NCBI GenBank assembly: GCA_964356295.1
Contig: CAYHHE010000094.1
Location: 1-10,554 of the forward strand
Source: CAVQGZ01 sp964356295
GTDB taxonomy: Bacteria > Actinomycetota > Actinomycetes > Jiangellales > Jiangellaceae
Direction of reading: 5' to 3'
Length of the DNA stretch: 10,554 nt
Shown piece after piece: positions 1-7,810 of the stretch (positions are counted from its first letter, which is position 1; the number at the start of each line of letters is the position of its first letter). Made by a program: the position numbers and the translations under genes. The notes under the pieces were generated by a model. The model was not told where the DNA came from. It worked only from the letters and a program-made list of their open reading frames with translations, and made no database searches.

Positions 1-2
1 CC

Positions 3-1553
3 GCCCCGGCCCCCACCCGCCCCGAGCAGGTGGCCGCCCGCCGGCTGGACGGGCTGGCGGCGTTCCTGGGGACACCGCTGGTGCCCGACGCGGCGGGGGT
101 GATGATCACCGGGATCACCCACGCCTCGGCCGAGGTGCGCCCCGGCGACGTCTACGCAGCCCTGCCTGGCCGGCGCACGCACGGCGCACGGTACGCCCAG
201 ACGGCCGGCCGCAGCGGTGCCGTCGCCCTGCTCACCGACGACCAGGGAGCCCACATCGGCGCGGAGGCCGGACTCCCCACGCTCGTGTCCGCCGACCCGC
301 GGGCGCTGCTCGGTGACGCCGCGGCCTACGTCTACGGCTTCCCCGCCGCGGACCTCACCCTGCTCGGGGTCACCGGGACCAACGGCAAGACCACCGTCAC
401 CTCCCTGCTGCACGCCGTGCTCAGCGCGACCTCCGGCCCGGCGGGGCTCGTGGGCACCATCGAGACCCGGGTCGGCGAGCTGGCCATGCCCAGCGTGCGC
501 ACCACCCCGGAGGCCTGCGACCTGCACGGCCTGCTCGCAGCGATGCGCGAACGCGGGGTCACCACCTGCGCGATCGAGGTGTCCAGCCACGCCCTGGCCC
601 TGGGCCGGGTCGGTGGCCTGGTCGTCGACGTGGCCGGGTTCACCAACCTCAGTCAGGACCATCTGGACTTCCACACCGACATGGAGGACTACTTCGCCGC
701 GAAAGCGGCGCTGTTCACCCCCCGCCACGCCCGCCGTGGCGTCGTCATGGTCGACGACCGCTGGGGCCGGCGACTCCTCGACGAGGCCGGCATCCCGGTC
801 GTCACGGTGGCGGCGGTCCCCGACGACCCCCGCCACCGGCACGTCCGCGCTGCGGACTGGAGGCTCAGCGACATCACCTCGCACCCCGAGGGGGGCCGCG
901 CCGTCCTGTCCGGCCCGGACGGAGAAAGGCTGGACCTGCGGGTGCCGCTGCCCGGTCTGGTCAACGTGGCCAACGCCGCGCTCACTGTCGCCCTGGCGGT
1001 CGAGGCAGGGGTCGAGGCCCACGGGGCTGTCGAGGCACTGGCGCGTGCCCCGATGGTGCCCGGACGCATGGAGCTCGTCTCGGGGTCCTCCCGACCGGCC
1101 GTCGTCGTTGACTACGCCCACTCGCCGGACGCGCTGGAGCGTGCGCTGCACGCCCTGCGCTCGGGCGCCACTGCCCCGCTCGTCGTCGTCGTCGGCGCTG
1201 GGGGCGACCGCGACACCTCCAAGCGCGGGCCCATGGGGGAGGTGGCCGCGCGGGGCGCCGACCTGGTCATCGTCACCGACGACAACCCTCGCTCCGAGGA
1301 CCCCGCGGCCATCAGGGCGGCGGTGCTGGCCGGTGCACGCCGCGTCGACCCCGACCGCGTGCGCGAGGTCGCCGACCGGGGCAGCGCCATCCGGGCAGCC
1401 ATCGAGGCGGCCGGCACCGGCACGGTGCTCGTTGCCGGGAAGGGCCACGAGCAGGGCCAGGAGGTTGCCGGAACGATCCACCCCTTCGACGACCGGGCGG
1501 CTGCGCGTGCCGCGCTGGCCGAGGGCACGAGCAGGGCAGGGACGGGCACATGA
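3..1553 (+). CDS. murE: UDP-N-acetylmuramoyl-tripeptide synthetase MurE (5' end cut by window)
   Basis: This cytoplasmic Mur ligase adds the third stem-peptide residue to UDP-MurNAc-L-Ala-D-Glu using ATP. Numbering from the GTG at 30, the N-terminal UDP-substrate domain (GDVYAALPG) is followed by the ATP loop TGTNGKT at 115-121. Next come EVSSHAL near 183-189, the probable carbamylated lysine K225 in AAKAALF, DNPR at 418-421 and GKGHEQ ending near 475. DNPR is the motif that contacts the diaminopimelate carboxylate in E. coli and mycobacterial MurE, so meso- or LL-DAP is the likely substrate; this is inference. The frame stays open to the left edge (proline-rich, ending RPEQV), and the GTG at 30 has no clear ribosome site, so the true start is probably upstream and the entry is 5'-partial. 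The stop overlaps the murF start by 4 bases. The family assignment is very secure; only the start and the exact amino acid added are uncertain. Confidence 0.95.
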   Translation, partial: APAPTRPEQVAARRLDGLAAFLGTPLVPDAAGVMITGITHASAEVRPGDVYAALPGRRTHGARYAQTAGRSGAVALLTDDQGAHIGAEAGLPTLVSADPRALLGDAAAYVYGFPAADLTLLGVTGTNGKTTVTSLLHAVLSATSGPAGLVGTIETRVGELAMPSVRTTPEACDLHGLLAAMRERGVTTCAIEVSSHALALGRVGGLVVDVAGFTNLSQDHLDFHTDMEDYFAAKAALFTPRHARRGVVMVDDRWGRRLLDEAGIPVVTVAAVPDDPRHRHVRAADWRLSDITSHPEGGRAVLSGPDGERLDLRVPLPGLVNVANAALTVALAVEAGVEAHGAVEALARAPMVPGRMELVSGSSRPAVVVDYAHSPDALERALHALRSGATAPLVVVVGAGGDRDTSKRGPMGEVAARGADLVIVTDDNPRSEDPAAIRAAVLAGARRVDPDRVREVADRGSAIRAAIEAAGTGTVLVAGKGHEQGQEVAGTIHPFDDRAAARAALAEGTSRAGTGT

Positions 1554-2944
1554 TCCCCATGACGCTGGCCGAGGTCGCCGAGGCGACCGGAGCCCGGCTG
1601 GCCTCCGGCGCCGACCCCACGTCGATGGTCACCGGATCGGTCGTGATCGACTCACGGCAGGTCGAGACCGGTGACCTGTTCGTCGCGCTGCCCGGCGAGC
1701 GGGTGGACGGTCACGACTACGCCCCCCACGCGGTGGCCGCGGGAGCCGTGGCCGCGGTCGTCGGCCGGACGGTGCCGGTGCCCTGCCTGCTCGTCGAGGA
1801 CCCCCAGCAGGCGCTGGCTCGCCTGGCGCGGGCCGTGGTCGATCGGGTCGCGCCCACGGTCGTCGCAGTGACCGGCTCCAGCGGCAAGACCACCACCAAA
1901 GACCTGCTGGCCTCCCTGCTGTCCCGGCTCGGTCCGGTGGTGGCACCGCAGGGCTCGTTCAACAACGAGCTGGGGCTGCCGCTGACCGCGTTGGGCTGCG
2001 ACCCCGACACCCGCGTCCTGGTCACGGAGATGGGTGCGCGGGGCCGTGGCCACATCGCTCACCTGTGCGGCATCACCCCGCCGACGGTGTCGGTCGTGCT
2101 CAACGTGGGCAGCGCGCACCTCGGGGAGTTCGGCAGCCGGGAGGCCATCGCGGCGGCCAAGGCAGAGATCGTGCAGGCCCTCCCGCCGGACGGCCTGGCC
2201 GTCCTCAACGCCGACGACCCCGTCGTGGCCGCCATGGCCGCACGCACGAGCGCGCCGGTCTGCCTGGTGGGGGAGTCTCCGGCTGCCGCCGTCCGGGCCG
2301 ACGACGTGCGCCTGGACCCGGCCGGCCGCGCCCGCTTCGTCCTCGAGGACGGCTCCGGCAGCGCGCCGGTGCAGCTGCGCCTGGTCGGTGAGCACCAGGT
2401 CGCCAACGCCCTGGCTGCTGCGGCCGTCGGGCTGCACCTGGGGATGCCCCTGGTCGACGTCGCCGATGGCCTGTCGCGTGCCGAGGCCACCTCGCGATGG
2501 CGCATGGAGGTCACCGTGCGCCCGGACGGGGTCGTGGTGATCAACGATGCCTACAACGCCAACCCCGAGTCGGTGCGTGCCGCACTCAAGACTCTGGTCG
2601 GCATCGCCAGCGGGCGCACCTCGTGGGCGGTCCTCGGCGAGATGCGCGAGCTCGGACAGGCCAGCCTGGCCGAGCACGACGCCATCGGGCGCCTCGCGGT
2701 GCGCCTGGACGTCAGCCGGCTCGTCGCCGTAGGCGAGGGCGCCCGGGCCGTCCACCTCGGCGCCGCGCACGAGGGGTCCTGGGGACGGGAGTCGGTGTGG
2801 GTCCCCGACCTGGACGCCGCCCTGGCACTGCTGCGGCAGGAGCTCCAGCCCGGCGACGTGGTGCTGGTCAAGGGCTCGCGGCTGGTCGGCCTCGAGGCCG
2901 TCGCAGACGCGCTGCTCGCCGACGGCCGGCAGGCGAGAACGTGA
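1550..2944 (+). CDS. murF: UDP-N-acetylmuramoyl-tripeptide--D-alanyl-D-alanine ligase MurF
   Basis: MurF attaches the D-Ala-D-Ala dipeptide to the UDP-MurNAc-tripeptide in the cytoplasm, completing the pentapeptide. The 464-residue product has the usual family length. The N-terminal substrate domain includes VVIDSRQVETGDLFVALPG. The ATP loop TGSSGKTT spans 108-115, a conserved lysine of the carbamylation region is at K204 (AAAKAEI), and DAYNANP, diagnostic for MurF, is at 333-339. The C-terminal domain ends in VLVKGSRLVGLE. The ATG start at 1550 overlaps the murE stop (ATGA). A second in-frame ATG at 1559 would give MTLAEVAEATG; the first start is preferred because it gives the coupled overlap and sits behind the purine-rich GGGCAGGGA stretch. 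The stop overlaps the mraY start in the same way. No missing key residue was seen. Confidence 0.97.
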   Translation: MIPMTLAEVAEATGARLASGADPTSMVTGSVVIDSRQVETGDLFVALPGERVDGHDYAPHAVAAGAVAAVVGRTVPVPCLLVEDPQQALARLARAVVDRVAPTVVAVTGSSGKTTTKDLLASLLSRLGPVVAPQGSFNNELGLPLTALGCDPDTRVLVTEMGARGRGHIAHLCGITPPTVSVVLNVGSAHLGEFGSREAIAAAKAEIVQALPPDGLAVLNADDPVVAAMAARTSAPVCLVGESPAAAVRADDVRLDPAGRARFVLEDGSGSAPVQLRLVGEHQVANALAAAAVGLHLGMPLVDVADGLSRAEATSRWRMEVTVRPDGVVVINDAYNANPESVRAALKTLVGIASGRTSWAVLGEMRELGQASLAEHDAIGRLAVRLDVSRLVAVGEGARAVHLGAAHEGSWGRESVWVPDLDAALALLRQELQPGDVVLVKGSRLVGLEAVADALLADGRQART

Positions 2945-4002
2945 TCGCCCTCATCATCGGCGCCAGCACGGCTTTCCTGGTCTCCCTGTTCGGCACCAGG
3001 GTGGCGATCCGCGTCCTGGTCTCGCACGGCTACGGACAGCTCATCCGCGACGACGGCCCGACAGCGCACCATGTCAAGCGCGGCACGCCGACGATGGGCG
3101 GCGTCGTCATCGTCATCGCCGTCGTCGCCGGCTACTTGGCCGCACACCTGGCGACCCTCACCCCGCTGAGCGCCTCCGGTGTGCTCGTCCTGTTCCTCAT
3201 GACCGGACTGGTGGCCGTCGGGGTCACCGACGACTACATCAAGGTCTCCCAGCAGCGCAGCCTCGGCCTGCGCAGCGCGACGAAGTTCGCCGGGCAGGCG
3301 ATCGTCGCGGTGGTCTTCGCGGTGCTGGCCATCCAGTTCCCCGACGAGCGGGGGCTCACCCCGGCCTCCACCGCCGTCTCCTTCATCCGCGACACCTCGC
3401 TGGTGCTCCCGGCCGGTCTGTTCGTGCTGTGGGCGCTGCTCATCGTCGCGGGCACCGCGAACGCGGTGAACCTGACCGACGGCCTGGACGGGCTGGCGAC
3501 CGGCGCCACGATCGCCACCGCGTTCGGCTTCACCCTCATCGGCATCTGGCAGTTCAACCAGAGCTGCGCGACCAACGCCGGCCCGCAGTGCTACGAGGTG
3601 CGCAACCCGCTGGACATCGCGGTCGTCGCCGCCAGCCTGGCCGCGGCCTGCGTCGGCTTCCTGTGGTGGAACACCGCACCCGCGAAGATCTTCATGGGGG
3701 ACGCCGGCTCCCTGGCGCTGGGCGGCGGGCTCGCCGGACTGGCCATGGTGACCCGCACCGAGCTCCTGCTGCCCCTGCTCGGTGGACTCTTCGTGCTCGT
3801 CACCCTCTCGGTGATCGTGCAGGTCAGCTACTTCCGGCTCAGCGGCGGACGGCGCATCTTCCGGATGGCCCCGCTCCAGCACCACTTCGAGCTCTTGGGC
3901 TGGCAGGAGATCACGATCGTGGTGCGGTTCTGGATCGTGGCCGGGCTGAGCACCGCCCTCGGGCTGGCGATCTTCTACGGCGAGTGGGTCGTCGTCTCGT
4001 GA
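2941..4002 (+). CDS. mraY: Phospho-N-acetylmuramoyl-pentapeptide-transferase MraY
   Basis: MraY is the integral membrane enzyme that transfers phospho-MurNAc-pentapeptide from UDP to undecaprenyl phosphate, making lipid I. The 353-residue product shows about ten hydrophobic segments, starting at residues 2-20 and ending near 330-350. Recognisable motifs are DGPTAHHVKRGTPTMGG (39-54), the aspartate pair D97-D98 in VTDDYIK, NLTDGLDG with D180, FMGDAGS with D254, and MAPLQHHFE (309-317). The aspartates and the histidine motif form the Mg2+ and active-site face on the cytoplasmic side in known MraY structures. The histidine motif is QHH rather than HHH, a form I recall from actinobacterial MraY. 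Two cysteines, C209 and C217, lie in a short loop predicted to face outward. The GTG start at 2941 overlaps the murF stop (GTGA), with AGGCGAG just upstream. The frame is open further upstream inside murF, but that part does not resemble MraY. Confidence 0.97.
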   Translation: MIALIIGASTAFLVSLFGTRVAIRVLVSHGYGQLIRDDGPTAHHVKRGTPTMGGVVIVIAVVAGYLAAHLATLTPLSASGVLVLFLMTGLVAVGVTDDYIKVSQQRSLGLRSATKFAGQAIVAVVFAVLAIQFPDERGLTPASTAVSFIRDTSLVLPAGLFVLWALLIVAGTANAVNLTDGLDGLATGATIATAFGFTLIGIWQFNQSCATNAGPQCYEVRNPLDIAVVAASLAAACVGFLWWNTAPAKIFMGDAGSLALGGGLAGLAMVTRTELLLPLLGGLFVLVTLSVIVQVSYFRLSGGRRIFRMAPLQHHFELLGWQEITIVVRFWIVAGLSTALGLAIFYGEWVVVS

Positions 4003-5474
4003 CCGACCCGCAGCCGGTGCCCGCGCTGGTGCCGGGCGTGGCGCCCGGGTGGCGGGTCCTCGTCGCGGGGCTGGCCGTCTCCGGGGTCGCGGCGGCCACC
4101 GCGCTGCTCGCGCGGGGGGTACAGGTCGTTGTCGTCGACGCTGCCGGCGAGGGCGCCGTCGGCGAGCACGCCGAGCGCGTGCGCGAGGCCGGCGGATCCG
4201 TGCTGCTCGGCCAGGACGCCGCCTCCTCGTTGCCCGAGGGCATCGACCTGGTCGTCACCTCGCCCGGTTGGGCACCCTCGGCACCGCTCCTGCAGGACGC
4301 GGGCCGCCGCGCGGTGCCGGTCTGGGGAGAGGCCGAGCTCGCCTGGCGCCTGCGTGGACCGGGGGCCGCCCCCTGGCTGGTGGTCACCGGCACGAACGGC
4401 AAGACGACGACGGTGCGGATGCTGGAGTCGATCCTGCGTGCGGACGGACGTCGCGCGGTGGCCGCGGGCAACATCGGGTTGCCCCTGGTGTCGGTAGTCA
4501 CCGGGCCAGAGCGGTACGACACCCTCGCGGTCGAGCTGAGCAGCTTCCAGCTGCACAGCGTCTCCACCACCTGTCCGCAGGCTGCCGCCGTGCTCAACGT
4601 CGCCCCGGACCACGCGGACTGGCACGGCAGCCTGCAGGCCTACGCCCAGGCGAAGGGCCGCGCCTACGACCGTTGCGAGGTCGCGGCGGTCCACAACCAC
4701 GACGACCCGCTGACCGGCGAGCTGGCCGCGGGTGCGGCGCTGGGACCCGGGTGCCGCACGGTCGGGTTCACCCTGGGCCCACCTGCACCGGGCAGCCTCG
4801 GAGTGAGCGACGGCCTGCTGCTCGACCGGGCCTTCACCGACCCGGCCGGCCCCGGCGTCGAGCTGTGCCGGGTCGTCGACGTTCACCCGGCCGCCCCGCA
4901 CAACACCGCCAACGCACTGGCCGCCGCCGCCCTGGCCCGCGCGAGCGGGGTTGCCGCGGACGCCGTCGCCGTGGGCCTGCAGCGGTTCTCCCCGGAACCG
5001 CACCGCATGGCGCAGGTGGGCATTGTCGACGGGGTCCGCTACGTCGACGACAGCAAGGCCACCAACACCCACGCCGCTGCCGCCTCCCTGACCTCCTACC
5101 CGTCCGTGGTCTGGGTGGCCGGTGGTCAGGCCAAAGGCGCCGCCTTCGACGACCTCGTCCAGACGCATCGTGGTCGGCTGCGCGGCGTCGTGCTCCTCGG
5201 CCAGGACCGCGACAGGATCGCGGCCGCGCTGACGCGACACGCCCCGGCAATCCCCGTGGTTGAGGTCTCGACCTCACAGACTGGCGACGTGTCGGTCATG
5301 GATGCGGTCGTGCGCGCCGCGCACGCGATGGCCCGGGCCGACGACACCGTCCTGCTGGCGCCGGCGTGCGCCTCCTGGGACCAGTTCCGCGACTACGGCG
5401 ACCGCGGGACCCAGTTCGCCGAGGCGGTCAGCCGCCTGGCTGCCCAACCGGTGGCACGAGCGGACCTCCGGTGA
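3999..5474 (+). CDS. murD: UDP-N-acetylmuramoyl-L-alanine--D-glutamate ligase MurD
   Basis: MurD adds D-glutamate to UDP-MurNAc-L-Ala in the cytoplasm. The 491-residue product starts with a Rossmann-like UDP-binding domain (WRVLVAGLAVSGVAAATALL). The ATP loop TGTNGKTT is at 130-137, followed by VELSSFQL, NVAPDHADWHG and the likely carbamylated lysine K219 (QAKGRAYD). The C-terminal domain carries YVDDSKATNTHAA, with DDSKATN at 350-356, and LLAPACASWDQFRDYGDRG near the end. The motif order and spacing are typical of MurD rather than MurC, MurE or MurF. The GTG start at 3999 overlaps the mraY stop (GTGA). The open frame extends far upstream inside mraY, but the translation there is arginine-rich and not MurD-like, so that is a GC-driven artefact. 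The ribosome site is weak, which fits translational coupling to mraY. Confidence 0.96.
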   Translation: MTDPQPVPALVPGVAPGWRVLVAGLAVSGVAAATALLARGVQVVVVDAAGEGAVGEHAERVREAGGSVLLGQDAASSLPEGIDLVVTSPGWAPSAPLLQDAGRRAVPVWGEAELAWRLRGPGAAPWLVVTGTNGKTTTVRMLESILRADGRRAVAAGNIGLPLVSVVTGPERYDTLAVELSSFQLHSVSTTCPQAAAVLNVAPDHADWHGSLQAYAQAKGRAYDRCEVAAVHNHDDPLTGELAAGAALGPGCRTVGFTLGPPAPGSLGVSDGLLLDRAFTDPAGPGVELCRVVDVHPAAPHNTANALAAAALARASGVAADAVAVGLQRFSPEPHRMAQVGIVDGVRYVDDSKATNTHAAAASLTSYPSVVWVAGGQAKGAAFDDLVQTHRGRLRGVVLLGQDRDRIAAALTRHAPAIPVVEVSTSQTGDVSVMDAVVRAAHAMARADDTVLLAPACASWDQFRDYGDRGTQFAEAVSRLAAQPVARADLR

Positions 5475-6709
5475 CCGCACCCACCGGCGCCCCCCGGCTA
5501 GCCGGGTCGCCCGGCACCCCTGCGACCCGCTGGCAGGCCCTGCGGGGCTGGCTGGCCCATCCGGTGGCTCCGTACTACCTCATGCTGGGCAGTGCCGCCC
5601 TGCTGCTGGCGCTCGGCCTGATCATGGTGCTGTCGGCCTCCGGGGTGCTCGCCCTGCGCGACTTCGACGACTCCTACGCCATCTTCAAGCGGCAGCTGAT
5701 GTGGGTGGCGGTCGGGGTCCCCCTGGCCTACCTGGTCTCCCGAACGCCGATGCGGGTCATCCGTGCCTCGGCGTGGCCGCTGCTCGTCGTGTCGGTCGGA
5801 CTGCTGCTGCTCACCTACGTCCCCGGCTTCGGCGTGGTCGTCAACGGCAGCCGCAACTGGCTCGACTTCGGGGGGCCGTTCCGCATCCAGCCCTCCGAGC
5901 TGGCCAAGCTGGCGCTGGCGGTGTGGGGGGCGCACATCTACGCCGCCAAGGGACCCGCGCTGCGGGAGATCCGTCATCTGGTGCTGCCGATGGCGCTGGG
6001 CGCCGGCGCGATCATCGCGTTGACCCTCGGACAGCGTGACCTCGGGACCGCGATCGTCCTGGTCGCGATCGTCTTCGGGCTGCTCTGGGTCGTCGGCGTC
6101 CCGGCGTGGCTGGTCGCGGCCGGCGCACTGGCCGGTGCGGTCGTGGGTGGCTACTTCGTCTGGAGCGAGGAGTACCGCCGCGACCGGGTCCTGTCCTTCC
6201 TCGACCCGTTCGCAGACCGTCTGGACACCGGCTACCAGGCCGTCGCGAGCATCTACGCGTTCGGCTCCGGCGGGTGGTGGGGCGCCGGACTCGGTGCGTC
6301 CAAGCAGAAGTGGGGACGCCTTCCGGAGGCCCACACCGACTTCATCTACGCCGTCATCGGCGAGGAGCTGGGCCTTGTCGGGTCCATGGTCGTGCTCGTG
6401 CTGCTCCTCGTGCTGGCCTACGCCGGGCTGCGGATCGCCGCCCGCGCCGGCGACGCTTTCGTGCGGCTGGTCGTCGTCGGCGTCCTCACCTGGCTGCTCG
6501 TGCAGTCGATCATCAACATCGGCGCGGCGCTGGGGGTCATGCCGATCACCGGCGTCCCGCTGCCGCTGGTCTCCTATGGCGGGTCGGCCATGGTCATCGG
6601 CCTGGTCGGGGTCGGTGTCGTGCTGGCCGGTGCCCGCGCCGACCCAGCGGTGCGCGCCGCGCTGGCCGCGCGCGGCTCACGTCGGCGGCGCGTCACGGCG
6701 AGGCGGTGA
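5471..6709 (+). CDS. ftsW: SEDS-family septal peptidoglycan polymerase FtsW
   Basis: FtsW polymerises lipid II at the division septum together with a class B penicillin-binding protein. The 412-residue protein has a short cytoplasmic N-terminus of about 33 residues and then roughly ten hydrophobic segments, the first near 34-58 (YYLMLGSAALLLALGLIMVL). SEDS motifs seen are NGSRNWLDFG (125-134), RIQPSELAKL (138-147), RDLGTA (189-194), LPEAHTDFIYAVIGEELG (284-301) and PLPLVSYGGSAM (363-374). D290 in HTDFI corresponds to the essential aspartate of SEDS polymerases. RodA is the main alternative, but the position inside the dcw cluster between murD and murG favours FtsW. The C-terminus is a short arginine-rich tail (RGSRRRRVTARR), much shorter than the long tail of mycobacterial FtsW. 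The GTG start at 5471 overlaps the murD stop (GTGA) and has only a weak ribosome site (GAGCGGA). An in-frame ATG at 5366 lies inside murD and gives a non-FtsW-like leader. Confidence 0.95.
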   Translation: MTAPTGAPRLAGSPGTPATRWQALRGWLAHPVAPYYLMLGSAALLLALGLIMVLSASGVLALRDFDDSYAIFKRQLMWVAVGVPLAYLVSRTPMRVIRASAWPLLVVSVGLLLLTYVPGFGVVVNGSRNWLDFGGPFRIQPSELAKLALAVWGAHIYAAKGPALREIRHLVLPMALGAGAIIALTLGQRDLGTAIVLVAIVFGLLWVVGVPAWLVAAGALAGAVVGGYFVWSEEYRRDRVLSFLDPFADRLDTGYQAVASIYAFGSGGWWGAGLGASKQKWGRLPEAHTDFIYAVIGEELGLVGSMVVLVLLLVLAYAGLRIAARAGDAFVRLVVVGVLTWLLVQSIINIGAALGVMPITGVPLPLVSYGGSAMVIGLVGVGVVLAGARADPAVRAALAARGSRRRRVTARR

Positions 6710-6712
6710 GCG

Positions 6713-7810
6713 GTGCACGTGGTGCTGGCCGGGGGAGGCACCGCGGGCCACGTCGAGCCTGCGCTGTCGGTGGCTGACGCGCTGCGGCGGTGGGACGCCA
6801 CGGCCGGCATCACCGCGCTGGGCACCGCTCGCGGGCTGGAGACTCGGCTCATCCCGTCCCGCGGCTACCACCTCGAGCTGATCCCGGCGGCCTCGCTGCC
6901 CCGACAGCTCTCCAGCGACCTGCTCACCCTGCCTGGACGACTCCGCGCGGCGGTGGCCGCCTGCCGCGGCGTCCTGGCCTCCACCCGTGCCGACGCGCTG
7001 GTGGGGTTCGGCGGCTACGTTGCCCTTCCCGCCTACCTCGCCGCCAGGCGTGACCGCGTCCCGTTCGTCGTCCACGAGGCCAACGCCAAGCCGGGCCTGG
7101 CCAACCGGGTCGGCGCCCGGCTCACCCCCTACGTGGGGGTCGCCACCGGCGACATCGCCCTGCCCCACGCCCGGCACGTCGGGATCCCCCTACGGCGGGA
7201 GATCGCCACCCTCGACCGGGCCGGACTCCGGGCCGAGGCATGCGCGTTCTTCGGCCTGGACCCCGATCGCGCGACGTTGCTGGTGTTCGGCGGCAGCCAG
7301 GGCGCCCGCCGACTCAACGAGTCGATGGGACGGGCCGCCGCAGCCGTGCTGGCCACCGGCGCCCAGGTCCTCCATGTCAGCGGCCCGGACCAAGAGGTCG
7401 CTGCGACCGATGTCGACCCCGACGCCCGGCGGCACTACCACGTGGTGCCCTACGTCGACCGGATGGATCTGGCCTACGCCGCCGCCGACCTCGCGGTTTC
7501 CCGTGCCGGGGCGCTGACCTGCGCCGAGCTCGCCGCCGTCGGACTACCCTCGGTCTACGTGCCCTTCCCCATCGGCAACGGGGAGCAGCGGTTCAACGCC
7601 CTGCCGACGGTGCGGGCCGGCGGAGGGCTGATGGTCCCCGACGCAGAGTTCACCCCGGCCTGGGTCGAGGCGACGATCCCGGGGCTGCTGGGCGACCCCG
7701 ATCGGCTGGACCGCATGGGCACAGCGGCGGCGCGGCTGGGCCGCCGTGACGCCGACGACCGAGTCGTCGACATGGTTCGCGCGGCGGTGGCTGGGGGGAG
7801 TCCGTCATGA
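6713..7810 (+). CDS. murG: UDP-GlcNAc:lipid I GlcNAc transferase MurG
   Basis: MurG is a peripheral membrane glycosyltransferase of family GT28. It adds GlcNAc to lipid I on the inner membrane face, giving lipid II. The 365-residue product begins VHVVLAGGGTAGHVEPAL, with the first glycine loop and H13 at the very N-terminus as the family requires. GFGGYVALPAYLAA and HEANAKPGLANR follow. The second glycine loop FGGSQGARRLNE starts at 192. The donor site includes SRAGALTCAEL from 263 and PIGNGEQRFNA, with E291 and Q292, at the UDP-GlcNAc binding position. The GTG start at 6713 lies 3 bases after the ftsW stop, in the same reading frame as ftsW, and a purine-rich GAGGCGGTGAG stretch sits just upstream. 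The stop overlaps the murC start (ATGA). The sequence is a strong match to what I recall of actinobacterial MurG. Confidence 0.97.
   Translation: MHVVLAGGGTAGHVEPALSVADALRRWDATAGITALGTARGLETRLIPSRGYHLELIPAASLPRQLSSDLLTLPGRLRAAVAACRGVLASTRADALVGFGGYVALPAYLAARRDRVPFVVHEANAKPGLANRVGARLTPYVGVATGDIALPHARHVGIPLRREIATLDRAGLRAEACAFFGLDPDRATLLVFGGSQGARRLNESMGRAAAAVLATGAQVLHVSGPDQEVAATDVDPDARRHYHVVPYVDRMDLAYAAADLAVSRAGALTCAELAAVGLPSVYVPFPIGNGEQRFNALPTVRAGGGLMVPDAEFTPAWVEATIPGLLGDPDRLDRMGTAAARLGRRDADDRVVDMVRAAVAGGSPS

Noticed and set aside
2497..2940. Upstream extension of the mraY frame inside murF
   Set aside because: The translation is arginine- and glycine-rich, unlike MraY, which normally begins directly with its first membrane segment as it does from the GTG at 2941.
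2551..3885. Long open frame of about 444 codons on the - strand across murF and mraY
   Set aside because: Charged, repetitive translation (Glu, Asp, Gly, His) opposite membrane segments of MraY; it spans two genes and shows no family signature.
3429..3998. Upstream extension of the murD frame inside mraY
   Set aside because: Non-MurD-like, Arg/Gly-rich sequence; the GTG at 3999 gives the correct N-terminal Rossmann start and the coupled overlap.
3975..5240. Long open frame of about 420 codons on the - strand across murD
   Set aside because: The translation is low complexity (Arg, Gly, Val, His, Gln) with no recognisable motif, and it lies wholly opposite a well-supported gene. Antisense open frames of this kind are expected at this GC content.
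6035..6043. FtsW carries QRDLGT where many SEDS proteins have PDLGT
   Set aside because: I recall RDLGT or similar forms in other actinobacterial FtsW proteins and the rest of the motif is intact, so it is likely ordinary clade variation.
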